Source: CAYUCJ01 sp049282265
GTDB taxonomy: Bacteria; Desulfobacterota; DSM-4660; Desulfatiglandales; Desulfatiglandaceae
Assembly: GCA_049282265.1 (NCBI GenBank)
Contig: JBAPTR010000033.1
Span: 1-29,556 of the forward strand
Direction of reading: 5' to 3'
DNA length: 29,556 nt
Made by a program: the position numbers and the translations under genes. Positions 16,602 to 23,910 of this stretch are shown in pieces. Every line of letters starts with the position of its first letter. The stretch's first letter is position 1. Below the pieces are notes generated by a model. The model searched no databases. It worked only from the letters and a program-made list of their open reading frames with translations, and was not told the origin of the DNA.

Positions 16602-16994
16602 TTATGGGGGCGAATCGCCGCCCCTGTCTTTGTCTTCAAAAATACTCCTTAAAAAGAAACAAAGTTCATCCGGGTCTACCGGCTTGGGCAGGCAGGCATA
16701 GATATATTCCCTCAATGACTCTGCCAGCTCCGGGTGGAAATGCTTGGTCGAAATGCCGATGATGTAGGTATCGGGCAGGCTTCGCCGGAAAATACGTAAA
16801 AGGCTGTTGTTCACCTGCAGACCGTCGAAATCTACCAGGATGGCATTCGTAGGTTTTCCATCCTTCTCAATGGCAGTTTTCGCTCCTTCGAGGGTTGAGA
16901 TGGCTCTCAGGTTGTAAGGCATGGGCAGGCAGGCGCTCTTCAGTTGCTCTAGGGTTCTTGGTTCAGCGCCCACAACGAACACGTCACACTTCAT
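16602..16994 (-). CDS. Stand-alone receiver-domain protein, partly degenerate
   Basis: This 130-residue protein has the CheY-like layout: strand DVFVVG, strand NAILVDFDG with the likely phospho-acceptor Asp55 (Asp57 also present), IIGIST with Ser82/Thr83, and Lys104 in PKPVDPDEL. The usual acidic pair after the first strand is reduced to a single Glu11, so metal binding and phosphorylation may be impaired. There is no output domain. It sits between the molybdoenzyme operon and the sigma-54 regulator on the same strand but is separated from both by 400-600 bp. I see no partner kinase in the window. Confidence 0.75.
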   Translation of the reverse strand: MKCDVFVVGAEPRTLEQLKSACLPMPYNLRAISTLEGAKTAIEKDGKPTNAILVDFDGLQVNNSLLRIFRRSLPDTYIIGISTKHFHPELAESLREYIYACLPKPVDPDELCFFLRSIFEDKDRGGDSPP

Positions 16995-17599
16995 GGGCCA
17001 TCTTCCTTCCGACCTCCGACTTCAGGGTTGAAAATAAACCTCCAGATTTGCAATCACCTCACTAATCGACGGGCAGGATGGCATCGGCCTAGATTTGCGT
17101 GTCCGTCCGTGAGCGGGATGACAGCCTTTTAGAACGTTTTCGACGGTGGCCTAGTAAAGCAAACCCCGTACCAGTTTTTTTGCGCAAAAGGGAAGGCGGT
17201 GCGTAACGCATCAAAATAACGGCCTAATATTGTTTCATGTTTTTTCACTATTCGTTTGGCGGCAGTCGGAAAAAGTCGGGAATCCCTTGAAAATGCCATT
17301 CCCGTGGAGCTTGTCCTCGATCACAATTTGGAGATGAAATCCCGTGAATTCAATAGGTTGTGGATGTCGAAACAAACCCTGAATTACGGTTTTGTGACTT
17401 TTTTCGAATTTCTCAACAGAATGACCTGACAGGAGGCAAAGGGGCGAAAACAAGCGTGGCGTGTCCGGTTCTCGGACAATCCCGGTAGGATGTAATAGAT
17501 AATCAAATTAAAACAGACCGTTAGGTTGTACGCAACCTGGACATAGGATTGCTCGGAATCCGGATTATGTGTAAACGGCAGGGGTTTAGAAAAGCCGGG
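16995..17599. other. Gene-poor region; one unassigned open stretch
   Basis: No gene can be supported in this 605-bp stretch. On the plus strand, 17220-17426 is open and would encode a 57-residue segment from a TTG at 17256 (AAVGKSRESLENAIPVELV...), which has protein-like composition but no ATG, no ribosome binding site and no family I recognise. It may be the end of a decayed gene. A small hairpin GTCCG-GTTCT-CGGAC lies near 17462-17476. Confidence 0.35.
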
Positions 17600-19819
17600 T
17601 CAGTGTTGGGTGGGTTGTTTGATCCCATATTTCTTGAGCTTTTCATAGAGGGTGCTGCGGCTGATACCAAGACGGATGGCCGTCTCCTTCTTGTTCCATG
17701 CGCACGCTTCCAGGGCACGCCTCAAGAGCCCTCTCTCTTGGGCTTCTATCGTAAGGAAGTCTCCCCGACCGTTCACATCCCTTGACCTGGAAGTTTGTAG
17801 GGTTGATGAGGGGAGATCATAGGCCTCCACGAGTGACCCTTTCGCGAGGGCTACCGCGTGTTCTATGCTGTTTTCAAGCTCTCTCACATTCCCCGGCCAG
17901 GCATAATCCATAATCAGGCGCATGGCTTCCGGGCTCAGTCCATCCAGGGTTTTATCCTGATCATGGGCGAAGAGACGAAGAAAGTGACGGGCCAGGACCG
18001 GTACATCATTGGGCCTTTCCCTCAAGGCAGGGACCCTGACGGGGATCACATTGAGCCTGTAGTAAAGATCTTCCCGAAATTTGCCCTTTTGTACGTCTTG
18101 CAGGAGGTCCCTGTTCGTGGCTGCCAGGATGCGTACATCCACCCGAAGCGTCTCATCGCCTCCAAGCCGTTCAATGGCGCGATTCTGGAGGACCCGCAGG
18201 AGCTTGATCTGGGCGGAAGGGGATATCTCACCGATTTCATCAAGAAAGACCGTTCCGCCGTTGGCCTTTTCAAATCTCCCCTCCCTTCTACGGATAGCCC
18301 CGGTGAAGGCCCCCTTTTCATGCCCGAAGAGTTCACTTTCGAGGAGGGTCTCCGGATAGGCGGAACAGTTGATCACAACGAACGGCTTGTTTCTGCGGTG
18401 GCTTTTCTGATGAATGGCGCCGGCAACCAGTTCCTTCCCTGTTCCACTTTCTCCCTGTATGAGGATCGTTGCGTCGGTAGGTGCGACATCCTCGATCAGT
18501 TTGTAGATCACCTGCATCTTGGGGTCTTTTCCTACAATTCCGCAGAACTCCGCCGAGCCTTTGACGTGGCTCCGCAAAGCATGCAATTCTCCTTCCTGCA
18601 TTGCAGCCCGTTTGATAATTCCGGCTGCTTGCGACAGGATGGATTCCACGAGGTTCATCTTTGTTCTATCACAATGGCAGGCTGCGTTACCGGAAGCAAT
18701 TAAGGCTCCGAACGTTTTCTTGTCGTCGCGAACAGGGATGATGCATTGGCTGGATTTCCCTTTTGACTCTGTGAAAACCAGGGACTGGCAGAATGTGGCC
18801 TTTCCCCCCACCGTGACCTCCTGCAACCGGACCAGTTCCGAAAATGCCTTCCCGACCACATGCGGGTCTTCAATGGTGGTGTTGCCTTTGTCGGACATGA
18901 CAAAAAGGGCATTGGTGGTGTTATTGAGAATAAGCAAGGAAAAATCGGAACAATCGAGCATGGTCCGAAATTCATTTATGAGAAAAATACCAATTTCATC
19001 CAGACTCCGATATGCCCCTATCTCCCGTACAATGTCGCAAAATGCCTTGGTCTGGCGGTGGACCTGCCCCAGTTCCATGGTCTGTTCTTCAAGCCGACTC
19101 GTATACGCTTCCACGCTTTCCACCATGTTGTTGAAAGTGATGGCGAGCCTTCCGATCTCGTCTTTGCCTGTCGGGTGCACCCGGACACCCAATTCGCCTT
19201 TTTGGATTTTCAGGGCAGCATGGCTCAGCGTCTCAATCGGTTTCGTAATCTTCTTGATAAAGGCAAGGGCTCCTGTCAGGGCCAGCAGGAGAACGCCTAT
19301 AGTCATCAGGCCCATCTGGATCCACAGTGCCCGGATCTGCTTTTGGTAGGGTTTTTCCCAAATTCCCAAACGCAAGATGCCCGCCTTCCCGCCGAAGAGC
19401 GGCCAGGCCACGTCCAGATAACGTTTGCCGTCCGTGGACTTGATCTCCTGCAGATGCGGTCTGTCATCAGCAGTGATGTCGTTGGCTCCGATCAATTGGA
19501 CGGGAAAGCCCTTTTTGAAGGTGTGGGCCATTACCTTGCCGTCCCGGTACACGAAAAGGTAGGCAACGGCAGGGGTACTTTCCGTCTGATAGTCCAGGGT
19601 ATCCTGGAGGGCGACCATGTCATTGATAAGAACTTTATCGACTGCCTCCAGTGCAGTTGCGTGCGCCACATTTTCAGCCTGGGCCACCATGGTCTGGAAC
19701 AGGGTGGTACTGTAACGCTTCATCACCAGCAGGGATATGACAAGGGAGCTGCTGATAACGAGGCAGAATATCCCCAGAACCAATTTGTTCTTCAGGCTAT
19801 TTACCCGCAAGGGTGTCAC
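17600..19819 (-). CDS. Transmembrane sigma-54 activator with HAMP, GAF, AAA+ and Fis-type HTH
   Basis: This 739-residue regulator combines sensing and transcription activation in one chain. A membrane helix at about 12-33, an outer sensor segment of about 135 residues, a second helix at about 168-190 and a HAMP region are followed by a GAF-like domain, then the sigma-54 AAA+ domain with Walker A GESGTGKE at 456-463 and GAFTGA at 503-508. A C-terminal Fis-type HTH carries NKKETAIRLGISRSTLYEKLK. There is no histidine kinase or receiver domain, so the signal must pass directly through the membrane to the ATPase. The GAF region holds CHC. The gene overlaps the upstream PhnD-type lipoprotein gene by 23 bp. 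It probably controls the molybdoenzyme operon. Confidence 0.9.
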   Translation of the reverse strand: MTPLRVNSLKNKLVLGIFCLVISSSLVISLLVMKRYSTTLFQTMVAQAENVAHATALEAVDKVLINDMVALQDTLDYQTESTPAVAYLFVYRDGKVMAHTFKKGFPVQLIGANDITADDRPHLQEIKSTDGKRYLDVAWPLFGGKAGILRLGIWEKPYQKQIRALWIQMGLMTIGVLLLALTGALAFIKKITKPIETLSHAALKIQKGELGVRVHPTGKDEIGRLAITFNNMVESVEAYTSRLEEQTMELGQVHRQTKAFCDIVREIGAYRSLDEIGIFLINEFRTMLDCSDFSLLILNNTTNALFVMSDKGNTTIEDPHVVGKAFSELVRLQEVTVGGKATFCQSLVFTESKGKSSQCIIPVRDDKKTFGALIASGNAACHCDRTKMNLVESILSQAAGIIKRAAMQEGELHALRSHVKGSAEFCGIVGKDPKMQVIYKLIEDVAPTDATILIQGESGTGKELVAGAIHQKSHRRNKPFVVINCSAYPETLLESELFGHEKGAFTGAIRRREGRFEKANGGTVFLDEIGEISPSAQIKLLRVLQNRAIERLGGDETLRVDVRILAATNRDLLQDVQKGKFREDLYYRLNVIPVRVPALRERPNDVPVLARHFLRLFAHDQDKTLDGLSPEAMRLIMDYAWPGNVRELENSIEHAVALAKGSLVEAYDLPSSTLQTSRSRDVNGRGDFLTIEAQERGLLRRALEACAWNKKETAIRLGISRSTLYEKLKKYGIKQPTQH

Positions 19820-20762
19820 CCTCCACGCTGAATACCATCTCTTTCATCTGCCGTATTGACTTATACCATTTTTCTTCAGGAGCAAGGAACCGGTCAATCA
19901 TCAGGCCTTGGAGAATTTTTCGGCCTTCAGGATCATGATCCATGGAAAAAAGAATCCGTTTCAAACTGTTTTTAAGTTCAGGGCTCATTCCACCATTTAC
20001 GACAAGCGGAGGGTTTCCATAATGCGCGGATTCCTTGATGATCCGGGTCTCGGTTACCAGAGGGGATTTTTGATGAAAATAGTAGCCCCAGACAAGGCTG
20101 TCTACGGCGGCGCCGTCGACCAATCCCTTACTGACGGCCCGTATGGAGTTATCGTGGCTGTAGGTGTAGATGGTCTTACCAAAAAAAGACTCCGGCTCTT
20201 CTCCTATCTGTTTCAGCCAGAAAAACGGCACCAGCCTTCCGGTGTTGGAATCCGGGTCCGTGAAAGCAAAGACCTTGCCCCTCAGATCTCTCAAGGAGTT
20301 GAAGGGACTCCTCTTCCCCACAATCAGGTAGGCTTGGTAGAAAGGCGTACCGTGGATCTGGGGAGTGGCCACCAGTTCCATGTGGTATTTTTCTTTTTCA
20401 GATGCGTATGGACCGGAACAGACCAGGGCCATATCGATCATTCCCTTTCCTATGAGTTCGTTGATTTCACCGTAGGTCCTGCGCTGAACAAGCACAGCCT
20501 TCAGGCCCAGTTTTCTGCCCAAATAGTCCACAAACTGGTGATAGTAGAGGAACGTCTCTTTTGGAGAGATCATGGCCCCGATGGCCACTCGCAGTTGCCT
20601 GCCATTTTGGACCTGATGAGTGGGTTCGACTGCCTGGGATTCAGTAAAATCGACAATGCGGATATCTCGGCTCTTGTCGCATGCCTGGAGCAACGGGAAG
20701 GAAAGAAAAATCAACAGAAAACGGAAAAGCGAAACCTTTCCATGGAAAAAAGGAGGATGCAT
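19797..20762 (-). CDS. PhnD-type periplasmic binding lipoprotein, probable sensor partner
   Basis: This 321-residue protein has a signal peptide with lipobox LLQAC, lipidated at Cys28. Asp29 at +2 would favour retention at the inner membrane by the E. coli rule. The mature part matches the PhnD/phosphonate-binding fold (LRVAIGAMISPKETFLYYHQFVDYLGRKLG, then SGPYASEKEKYH, KVFAFTDPDSNTGRLVPFFWL). No ABC permease or ATPase is encoded beside it, so transport is unlikely. The 23-bp overlap with the transmembrane sigma-54 regulator suggests it binds a ligand and signals to that protein, as PhnD-like domains do in TtrS-type and AioX-type oxyanion sensing. ATG 20762 follows AAGGA. Confidence 0.85.
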   Translation of the reverse strand: MHPPFFHGKVSLFRFLLIFLSFPLLQACDKSRDIRIVDFTESQAVEPTHQVQNGRQLRVAIGAMISPKETFLYYHQFVDYLGRKLGLKAVLVQRRTYGEINELIGKGMIDMALVCSGPYASEKEKYHMELVATPQIHGTPFYQAYLIVGKRSPFNSLRDLRGKVFAFTDPDSNTGRLVPFFWLKQIGEEPESFFGKTIYTYSHDNSIRAVSKGLVDGAAVDSLVWGYYFHQKSPLVTETRIIKESAHYGNPPLVVNGGMSPELKNSLKRILFSMDHDPEGRKILQGLMIDRFLAPEEKWYKSIRQMKEMVFSVEGDTLAGK

Positions 20763-20864
20763 AGCTGATCCTTTGGTATCAATGTTCCGGTTCAGAATAG
20801 CTGATGCGCGGTTCAGTCAAGAAAACCACACGCAACTGCGACGCCATCGAAAGAGATTGTTTCC

Positions 20865-20893
20865 TTGACATAGCTACCACATAGTGGTATCCA
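20865..20893 (+). promoter_or_regulatory. Promoter with perfect TACCAC operator ahead of mnmA/XRE
   Basis: TTGACA at 20865-20870 is a perfect -35. TATCCA at 20888-20893 is a partial -10 at 17-nt spacing. The palindrome TACCAC-ATA-GTGGTA occupies 20875-20889, filling the spacer and overlapping the first two bases of the -10. The mnmA start codon is about 70 bp downstream. A repressor bound here would block RNA polymerase. Confidence 0.65.
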
Positions 20894-20963
20894 TGTCAAA
20901 TTATTTCATCAACCTGGCGGGAGTTTGAAAAGTTTGGGTTTCCGCATGTTCCGGTAAGATAAC

Positions 20964-22076
20964 ATGAATCATAAAAAAAGAATAGCCGTGGGGATGAGTG
21001 GAGGGGTGGACTCTTCCGTGGCGGCGGCCCTTTTGAAGGAAGAGGGGCACGACGTTGTGGGAATAGCCATGGAGATATTTGACGATTCCACAGAGGCATC
21101 TCCCGGACAGAAGCACGGTTGTTACGGGCCGGACGAAAAAGAGGATATTGAACTGGCCGGCACCGTCTGTGAAAGGCTGGGCATCCCATTTCACGTGATC
21201 GATCTGAAAAAGGAATACAGCGAACACGTGATCGACTATTTTCGACGGGAATACCTCGCCGGGCGGACCCCTAATCCCTGCATCACGTGCAACCGCAAAG
21301 TCAAGTTCGGATTTCTCCTGGAAAAGGCCAGGGAAGCGGGTATCGATTTCACCCTGTTCGCCACGGGACACTATGCCCGGATCATAAGAGCGGGTCCCTA
21401 TCCATTTCTGGCCAGGGCCGTGGATAAATCAAAGGATCAGAGCTACTTCCTCTATGCACTGAAGCCCGAGCAGCTGGACGAGACCCTGTTTCCTTTGGGT
21501 GCACTGACCAAACAGGAGGTGAGGAAGATCGCTCGCGAAAAGGGGTTGGATACGGCCGATCGTCCTGAAAGTCAGGACTTTATGGGGGGCGGCGATTATA
21601 AAGGCCTTTTTGAAGAGGGAGAAATACAGGAAGGAGACATCGTCGACGAGGCCGGCAAATGCCTCGGTCAACATAACGGCATTATCCATTACACGGTGGG
21701 CCAGCGCCGTGGGCTAGGAATTTCAGCGGAAAAACCCCTCTATGTCAAGGGCATAGACCCTGAACATAACCGATTGGTGGTGGGGGAGCGGCAGAGCCTC
21801 CTGTCGGACGGGCTGGTTGCATCGGATGTGAATCTTACCGTGGTCAAGGTGCACGAACTCCCCTTCAGGGCGAACGTCAAGATTCGCCTGAGGCACGAGG
21901 CGGCCGGTTCAACTCTCTATCCGGATGATGAAAAGGGAGTAAGCGTGGCGTTTGACAAGCCACAGATTGCCGTCACTCCGGGACAATCGGCGGTTTTTTA
22001 TCTTGGAGACATGGTCCTCGGAGGGGGGATCATCGAGAGGGCGGTCGGGCCTGGAGACAAAAGTGGAAGCCCATGA
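20964..22076 (+). CDS. mnmA: MnmA-type tRNA 2-thiouridylase lacking the usual second cysteine
   Basis: This 370-residue cytoplasmic enzyme of the MnmA family activates tRNA U34 with ATP and inserts sulfur. The PP-loop SGGVDSS is at 12-18, the NPCITCN motif gives Cys106 and Cys109, TGHYAR and DQSYFLY are present, and the C-terminal part has HYTVGQRRGLGI. In canonical MnmA a second catalytic cysteine lies in SxxxCF. Here that segment reads ESQDFMGGGDY at 200-210, with Met205 where the cysteine should be. Sulfur transfer may therefore use the Cys106/Cys109 pair, possibly with an FeS cluster, or the substrate may differ. Another mnmA may exist elsewhere in the genome. The start has only a weak ribosome binding site. 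The XRE gene overlaps its end. Confidence 0.85.
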   Translation: MNHKKRIAVGMSGGVDSSVAAALLKEEGHDVVGIAMEIFDDSTEASPGQKHGCYGPDEKEDIELAGTVCERLGIPFHVIDLKKEYSEHVIDYFRREYLAGRTPNPCITCNRKVKFGFLLEKAREAGIDFTLFATGHYARIIRAGPYPFLARAVDKSKDQSYFLYALKPEQLDETLFPLGALTKQEVRKIAREKGLDTADRPESQDFMGGGDYKGLFEEGEIQEGDIVDEAGKCLGQHNGIIHYTVGQRRGLGISAEKPLYVKGIDPEHNRLVVGERQSLLSDGLVASDVNLTVVKVHELPFRANVKIRLRHEAAGSTLYPDDEKGVSVAFDKPQIAVTPGQSAVFYLGDMVLGGGIIERAVGPGDKSGSP

Positions 22077-22452
22077 GTTTGTTGCCATCCGAAAAAGCCT
22101 GAAAAAGACCCAGAAGCAGATGGCGGAACTGCTGGGTGTATCCATCAAGGCCGTCCACAGTTACGAACAGGGATGGCGAAAGGTGCCCGCCCACGTGGAA
22201 AGGCAGACCTTTTTTCTCCTGTCCAGGTCCCGGGGAACCGGGAAAAACCCGGAAGCGTGCTGGACCGTGAAGAAATGCCCTCTCGAGCAGAGGAAAAGAT
22301 GTCCGGCCTGGGAGTTCAGGTCCGGGACACTCTGCTGGTTCATCAATGGAACGGTTTGTGAAGGGGAGGCCCAGGTCAACTGGAGGGAAAAAATGAAGGT
22401 ATGCCGGGAATGCGAGATTCTCGCCTCCTTGCTTCCCAGCCGCATCAAATGA
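22063..22452 (+). CDS. XRE-family regulator with C-terminal two-CW cysteine domain
   Basis: This 129-residue protein joins an XRE helix-turn-helix (FVAIRKSLKKTQKQMAELLG, then IKAVHSYEQG, residues 6-37) to a cysteine-rich module with Cys66, 72, 80, 91, 99, 114 and 117. The CW pairs at 66-67 and 91-92 and the final CxxC match the layout of two-CW domain proteins. Such a module could bind an FeS cluster or zinc and sense redox state or sulfur supply. The GTG start at 22063 was chosen because GGAG lies 7 nt upstream and the HTH then begins at the normal distance. It overlaps mnmA by 14 bp, so the two are translationally coupled. It is the best local candidate for the protein binding the TACCAC-N3-GTGGTA sites. 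Confidence 0.8.
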   Translation: MEAHEFVAIRKSLKKTQKQMAELLGVSIKAVHSYEQGWRKVPAHVERQTFFLLSRSRGTGKNPEACWTVKKCPLEQRKRCPAWEFRSGTLCWFINGTVCEGEAQVNWREKMKVCRECEILASLLPSRIK

Positions 22453-22590
22453 GGCTCATCATGGCGTCGGATGGAGCGTGAGGAGACGATATAAACGGAA
22501 TGTGTCGAACAGCAGGACTTAATCATGCGCCCTTTTCAACAAAGTCTCGGGATGATTGGGCATATTTGGATTTTATGTGAAATTGGGTAG

Positions 22591-22619
22591 TTGACAAATA
22601 CCACACTGTGGTATATCTT
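22591..22619 (+). promoter_or_regulatory. Promoter with perfect 17-bp operator ahead of the unknown membrane pair
   Basis: TTGACA at 22591-22596 and TATCTT at 22614-22619 are spaced by 17 nt. The palindrome ATACCACACTGTGGTAT at 22598-22614 has 8-bp perfect arms around one central base and covers essentially the whole spacer. It is the longest copy of the TACCAC-N3-GTGGTA site in the window and the strongest regulatory site I can see. Confidence 0.75.
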
Positions 22620-22620
22620 A

Positions 22621-22708
22621 GCGGAGATTCGGGTCCAGTCGCCGGGTCTCCGGCGACCTTGGGGAGAATAGTGTAGCGGGATTTTTCCGGCAAAACCATT
22701 TATCTCCG
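22621..22708 (+). promoter_or_regulatory. Structured 5' leader candidate
   Basis: CGGAGAT at 22622-22628 pairs perfectly with ATCTCCG at 22702-22708. Inside this closing stem lies a strong hairpin, GTCGCCGG (22638-22645) with CCGGCGAC (22650-22657) around a GTCT loop. The element begins just after the predicted transcription start. It does not match any riboswitch class I can recognise. Confidence 0.4.
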
Positions 22709-22773
22709 ACAAAGGTCCTGAGGAGCCTTCAAGGTTCAAAAACATAAATGAGGAGGTGCACTAAAGTGAAAAC

Positions 22774-22836
22774 ATGAGCAAGATCTATACGGCAGCGAGG
22801 ATTTTTTTAACAATTCTTAACGAGTCGGAGGTGTAA
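22774..22836 (+). CDS. Putative 20-residue leader peptide upstream of the membrane pair
   Basis: An ATG at 22774 opens a 20-codon frame (MSKIYTAARI...LNESEV) ending in TAA at 22834-22836, one base before the next gene's ATG. AGGAGG at 22751-22756 is 9 nt before a GTG at 22766 that starts a three-codon frame ending at TGA 22775-22777, overlapping this ATG as ATGA. The arrangement suggests coupled re-initiation. It could be a regulatory leader peptide or chance. No family is known. Confidence 0.35.
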   Translation: MSKIYTAARIFLTILNESEV

Positions 22837-22837
22837 G

Positions 22838-23293
22838 ATGCCGCAACTAGCAGTATTAACGCATGCTTCTTTAGGAGGATTTAGTGCATTGGCAGCACTA
22901 TGGGTATTTGTCGAGGTGCTGAATATAAACGAGAGCAATACGGGTAGAATCGGATATGCTGCCATAATCACATTGGTGCTTGTATGGGGTGCATACCTGA
23001 TTGGCGGATGGTTTTACGTTACTCACTACGGCGCTGACAAAGCCATCATAAAGGCCGGACACTGGCCATGGGCACATGACTTTTTTATGGAGGTAAAAGA
23101 GCACGTCTTTTTCCTGATACTACTTCTTGCCACTTTTCTGCCCATTGTCGTTAAAAGAAATAACTTGATCTTGAACAGGCATGCGAGGAATCTGACACTT
23201 GCCGTTTCCGGCATGATCGTCTTACTTGCACTGACCATGGAAGGAGCAGGTGCGATTATATCCATGGGTGTAAAACAAGGACTCTTAAAATAG
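22838..23293 (+). CDS. Uncharacterised four-helix membrane protein with conserved-looking histidines
   Basis: This 151-residue protein has four hydrophobic segments at about 8-28, 38-60, 87-105 and 118-142. Histidines lie at helix ends and in the central loop: His9, His63, His75, His80 and His89, the last in KEHVFF at the start of helix three. Clustered membrane-proximal histidines suggest haem or metal binding, or interaction with a quinone. I do not recognise a named family. GGAGG at 22827-22831 supports the ATG. It has 16 bp to the next gene, also a small membrane protein, so they probably form one complex. Expression is predicted to be repressed through the operator at 22598-22614. Confidence 0.7.
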   Translation: MPQLAVLTHASLGGFSALAALWVFVEVLNINESNTGRIGYAAIITLVLVWGAYLIGGWFYVTHYGADKAIIKAGHWPWAHDFFMEVKEHVFFLILLLATFLPIVVKRNNLILNRHARNLTLAVSGMIVLLALTMEGAGAIISMGVKQGLLK

Positions 23294-23309
23294 ATCGCGG
23301 GGTGAAAAG

Positions 23310-23636
23310 ATGACTGAACAAGAACAATATCTCGACAATTATACGCAGGGTTTTGCCTATTCCTTCATCATAGTGAGCATCTTCAATGGGGTGTTGACTA
23401 TCATCAAAGAGAGTACAAGTGGCATACATGATGTCTTAACATCTGTCTTCGGGCACCACTGGATCGGCCAGGGCGTCGTTTTGTTGGTGATCTTCTTTGC
23501 TTTGGGCTTTCTATTTTCAAGATTAGGCGATCAACATGATGCGCGTAAGATCACCCCGTGGGTGATCGGGGCAACAATTCTGGGCGCTGGCCTGATCGTA
23601 TTGTTTTATGTCTTTAAGATCATCGGCATACTATAA
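23310..23636 (+). CDS. Uncharacterised three-helix membrane protein, partner of the preceding gene
   Basis: This 108-residue protein has hydrophobic segments at about 15-32, 54-70 and 84-106, and histidines at 40, 49, 50 and 76 in the loops between them. It follows the four-helix protein by 16 bp with its own ribosome binding site (GGGGTG before ATG 23310). No family is recognised. The pair could be a small membrane redox or transport unit. The shared operator with mnmA/XRE and the position just before metY suggest a sulfur-linked role, which is inference only. Confidence 0.68.
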   Translation: MTEQEQYLDNYTQGFAYSFIIVSIFNGVLTIIKESTSGIHDVLTSVFGHHWIGQGVVLLVIFFALGFLFSRLGDQHDARKITPWVIGATILGAGLIVLFYVFKIIGIL

Positions 23637-23722
23637 ATAAAGAATCCGGGTCCTGAGGTGGAGGCTTTCATTATCCCCCGAGAGGGGGGCTGTGTACCGG
23701 GATTTCTCCGGCTCATGGAGTG

Positions 23723-23767
23723 ATGGAGTAAGGGTATGATTCCCTCACCAATACCCCGGTACTCCAT
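23723..23767. repeat. Interrupted inverted repeat
   Basis: ATGGAGT at 23723-23729 pairs with ACTCCAT at 23761-23767, and GGGTAT at 23732-23737 pairs with ATACCC at 23751-23756, leaving a 13-nt loop and small internal mismatches. A second TGGAGT precedes it at 23716-23721, suggesting a repetitive element. Confidence 0.4.
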
Positions 23768-23816
23768 TACCCCAGGTTTTCGTGACAAGGAGCAATGTCT
23801 TGGTCCAAAAAAAAGC

Positions 23817-23850
23817 CGGCCCGGGGGGGACCAATCCCCGGGCCGCTTTT
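23817..23850. terminator. Intrinsic terminator, probably bidirectional
   Basis: CGGCCCGGGG (23817-23826) pairs with CCCCGGGCCG (23836-23845), a 10-bp GC-only stem with a 9-nt loop. It is followed by CTTTT on the plus strand and preceded by eight A residues, which act as a T-run for the minus strand. It would end transcription from the membrane-protein pair before metY. Confidence 0.8.
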
Positions 23851-23910
23851 GATGCAGGGTGTCTAGCAAAAGAAGGTAATGCCAAGTATCACCCACGCTG
23901 AGGAACAAGA

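Larger units (their letters stand above)
22453..22837. other. Promoter and long structured leader of the membrane-protein pair
   Basis: This 385-bp region holds a promoter/operator (22591-22619), a leader with complementary segments and a short upstream reading frame, each listed separately. The predicted leader is about 210 nt long, much longer than needed for translation. I see no terminator after the XRE gene. Confidence 0.5.

Noticed and set aside
17235..17453. 72-codon open frame on the minus strand
   Set aside because: No ribosome binding site, no family motif, and the opposite strand has an equally plausible open stretch.
21952..22062. Longer N-terminus for the XRE regulator starting inside mnmA
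   Set aside because: The extra 37 residues are the out-of-frame translation of the mnmA end. The GTG at 22063 has a good ribosome binding site and puts the HTH at the normal distance from the N-terminus.
329..23658. GTCCTGAGG found in three intergenic regions (329-337, 22715-22723, 23650-23658)
   Set aside because: A nine-base match recurring three times is suggestive, but flanks differ and no common structure is shared.
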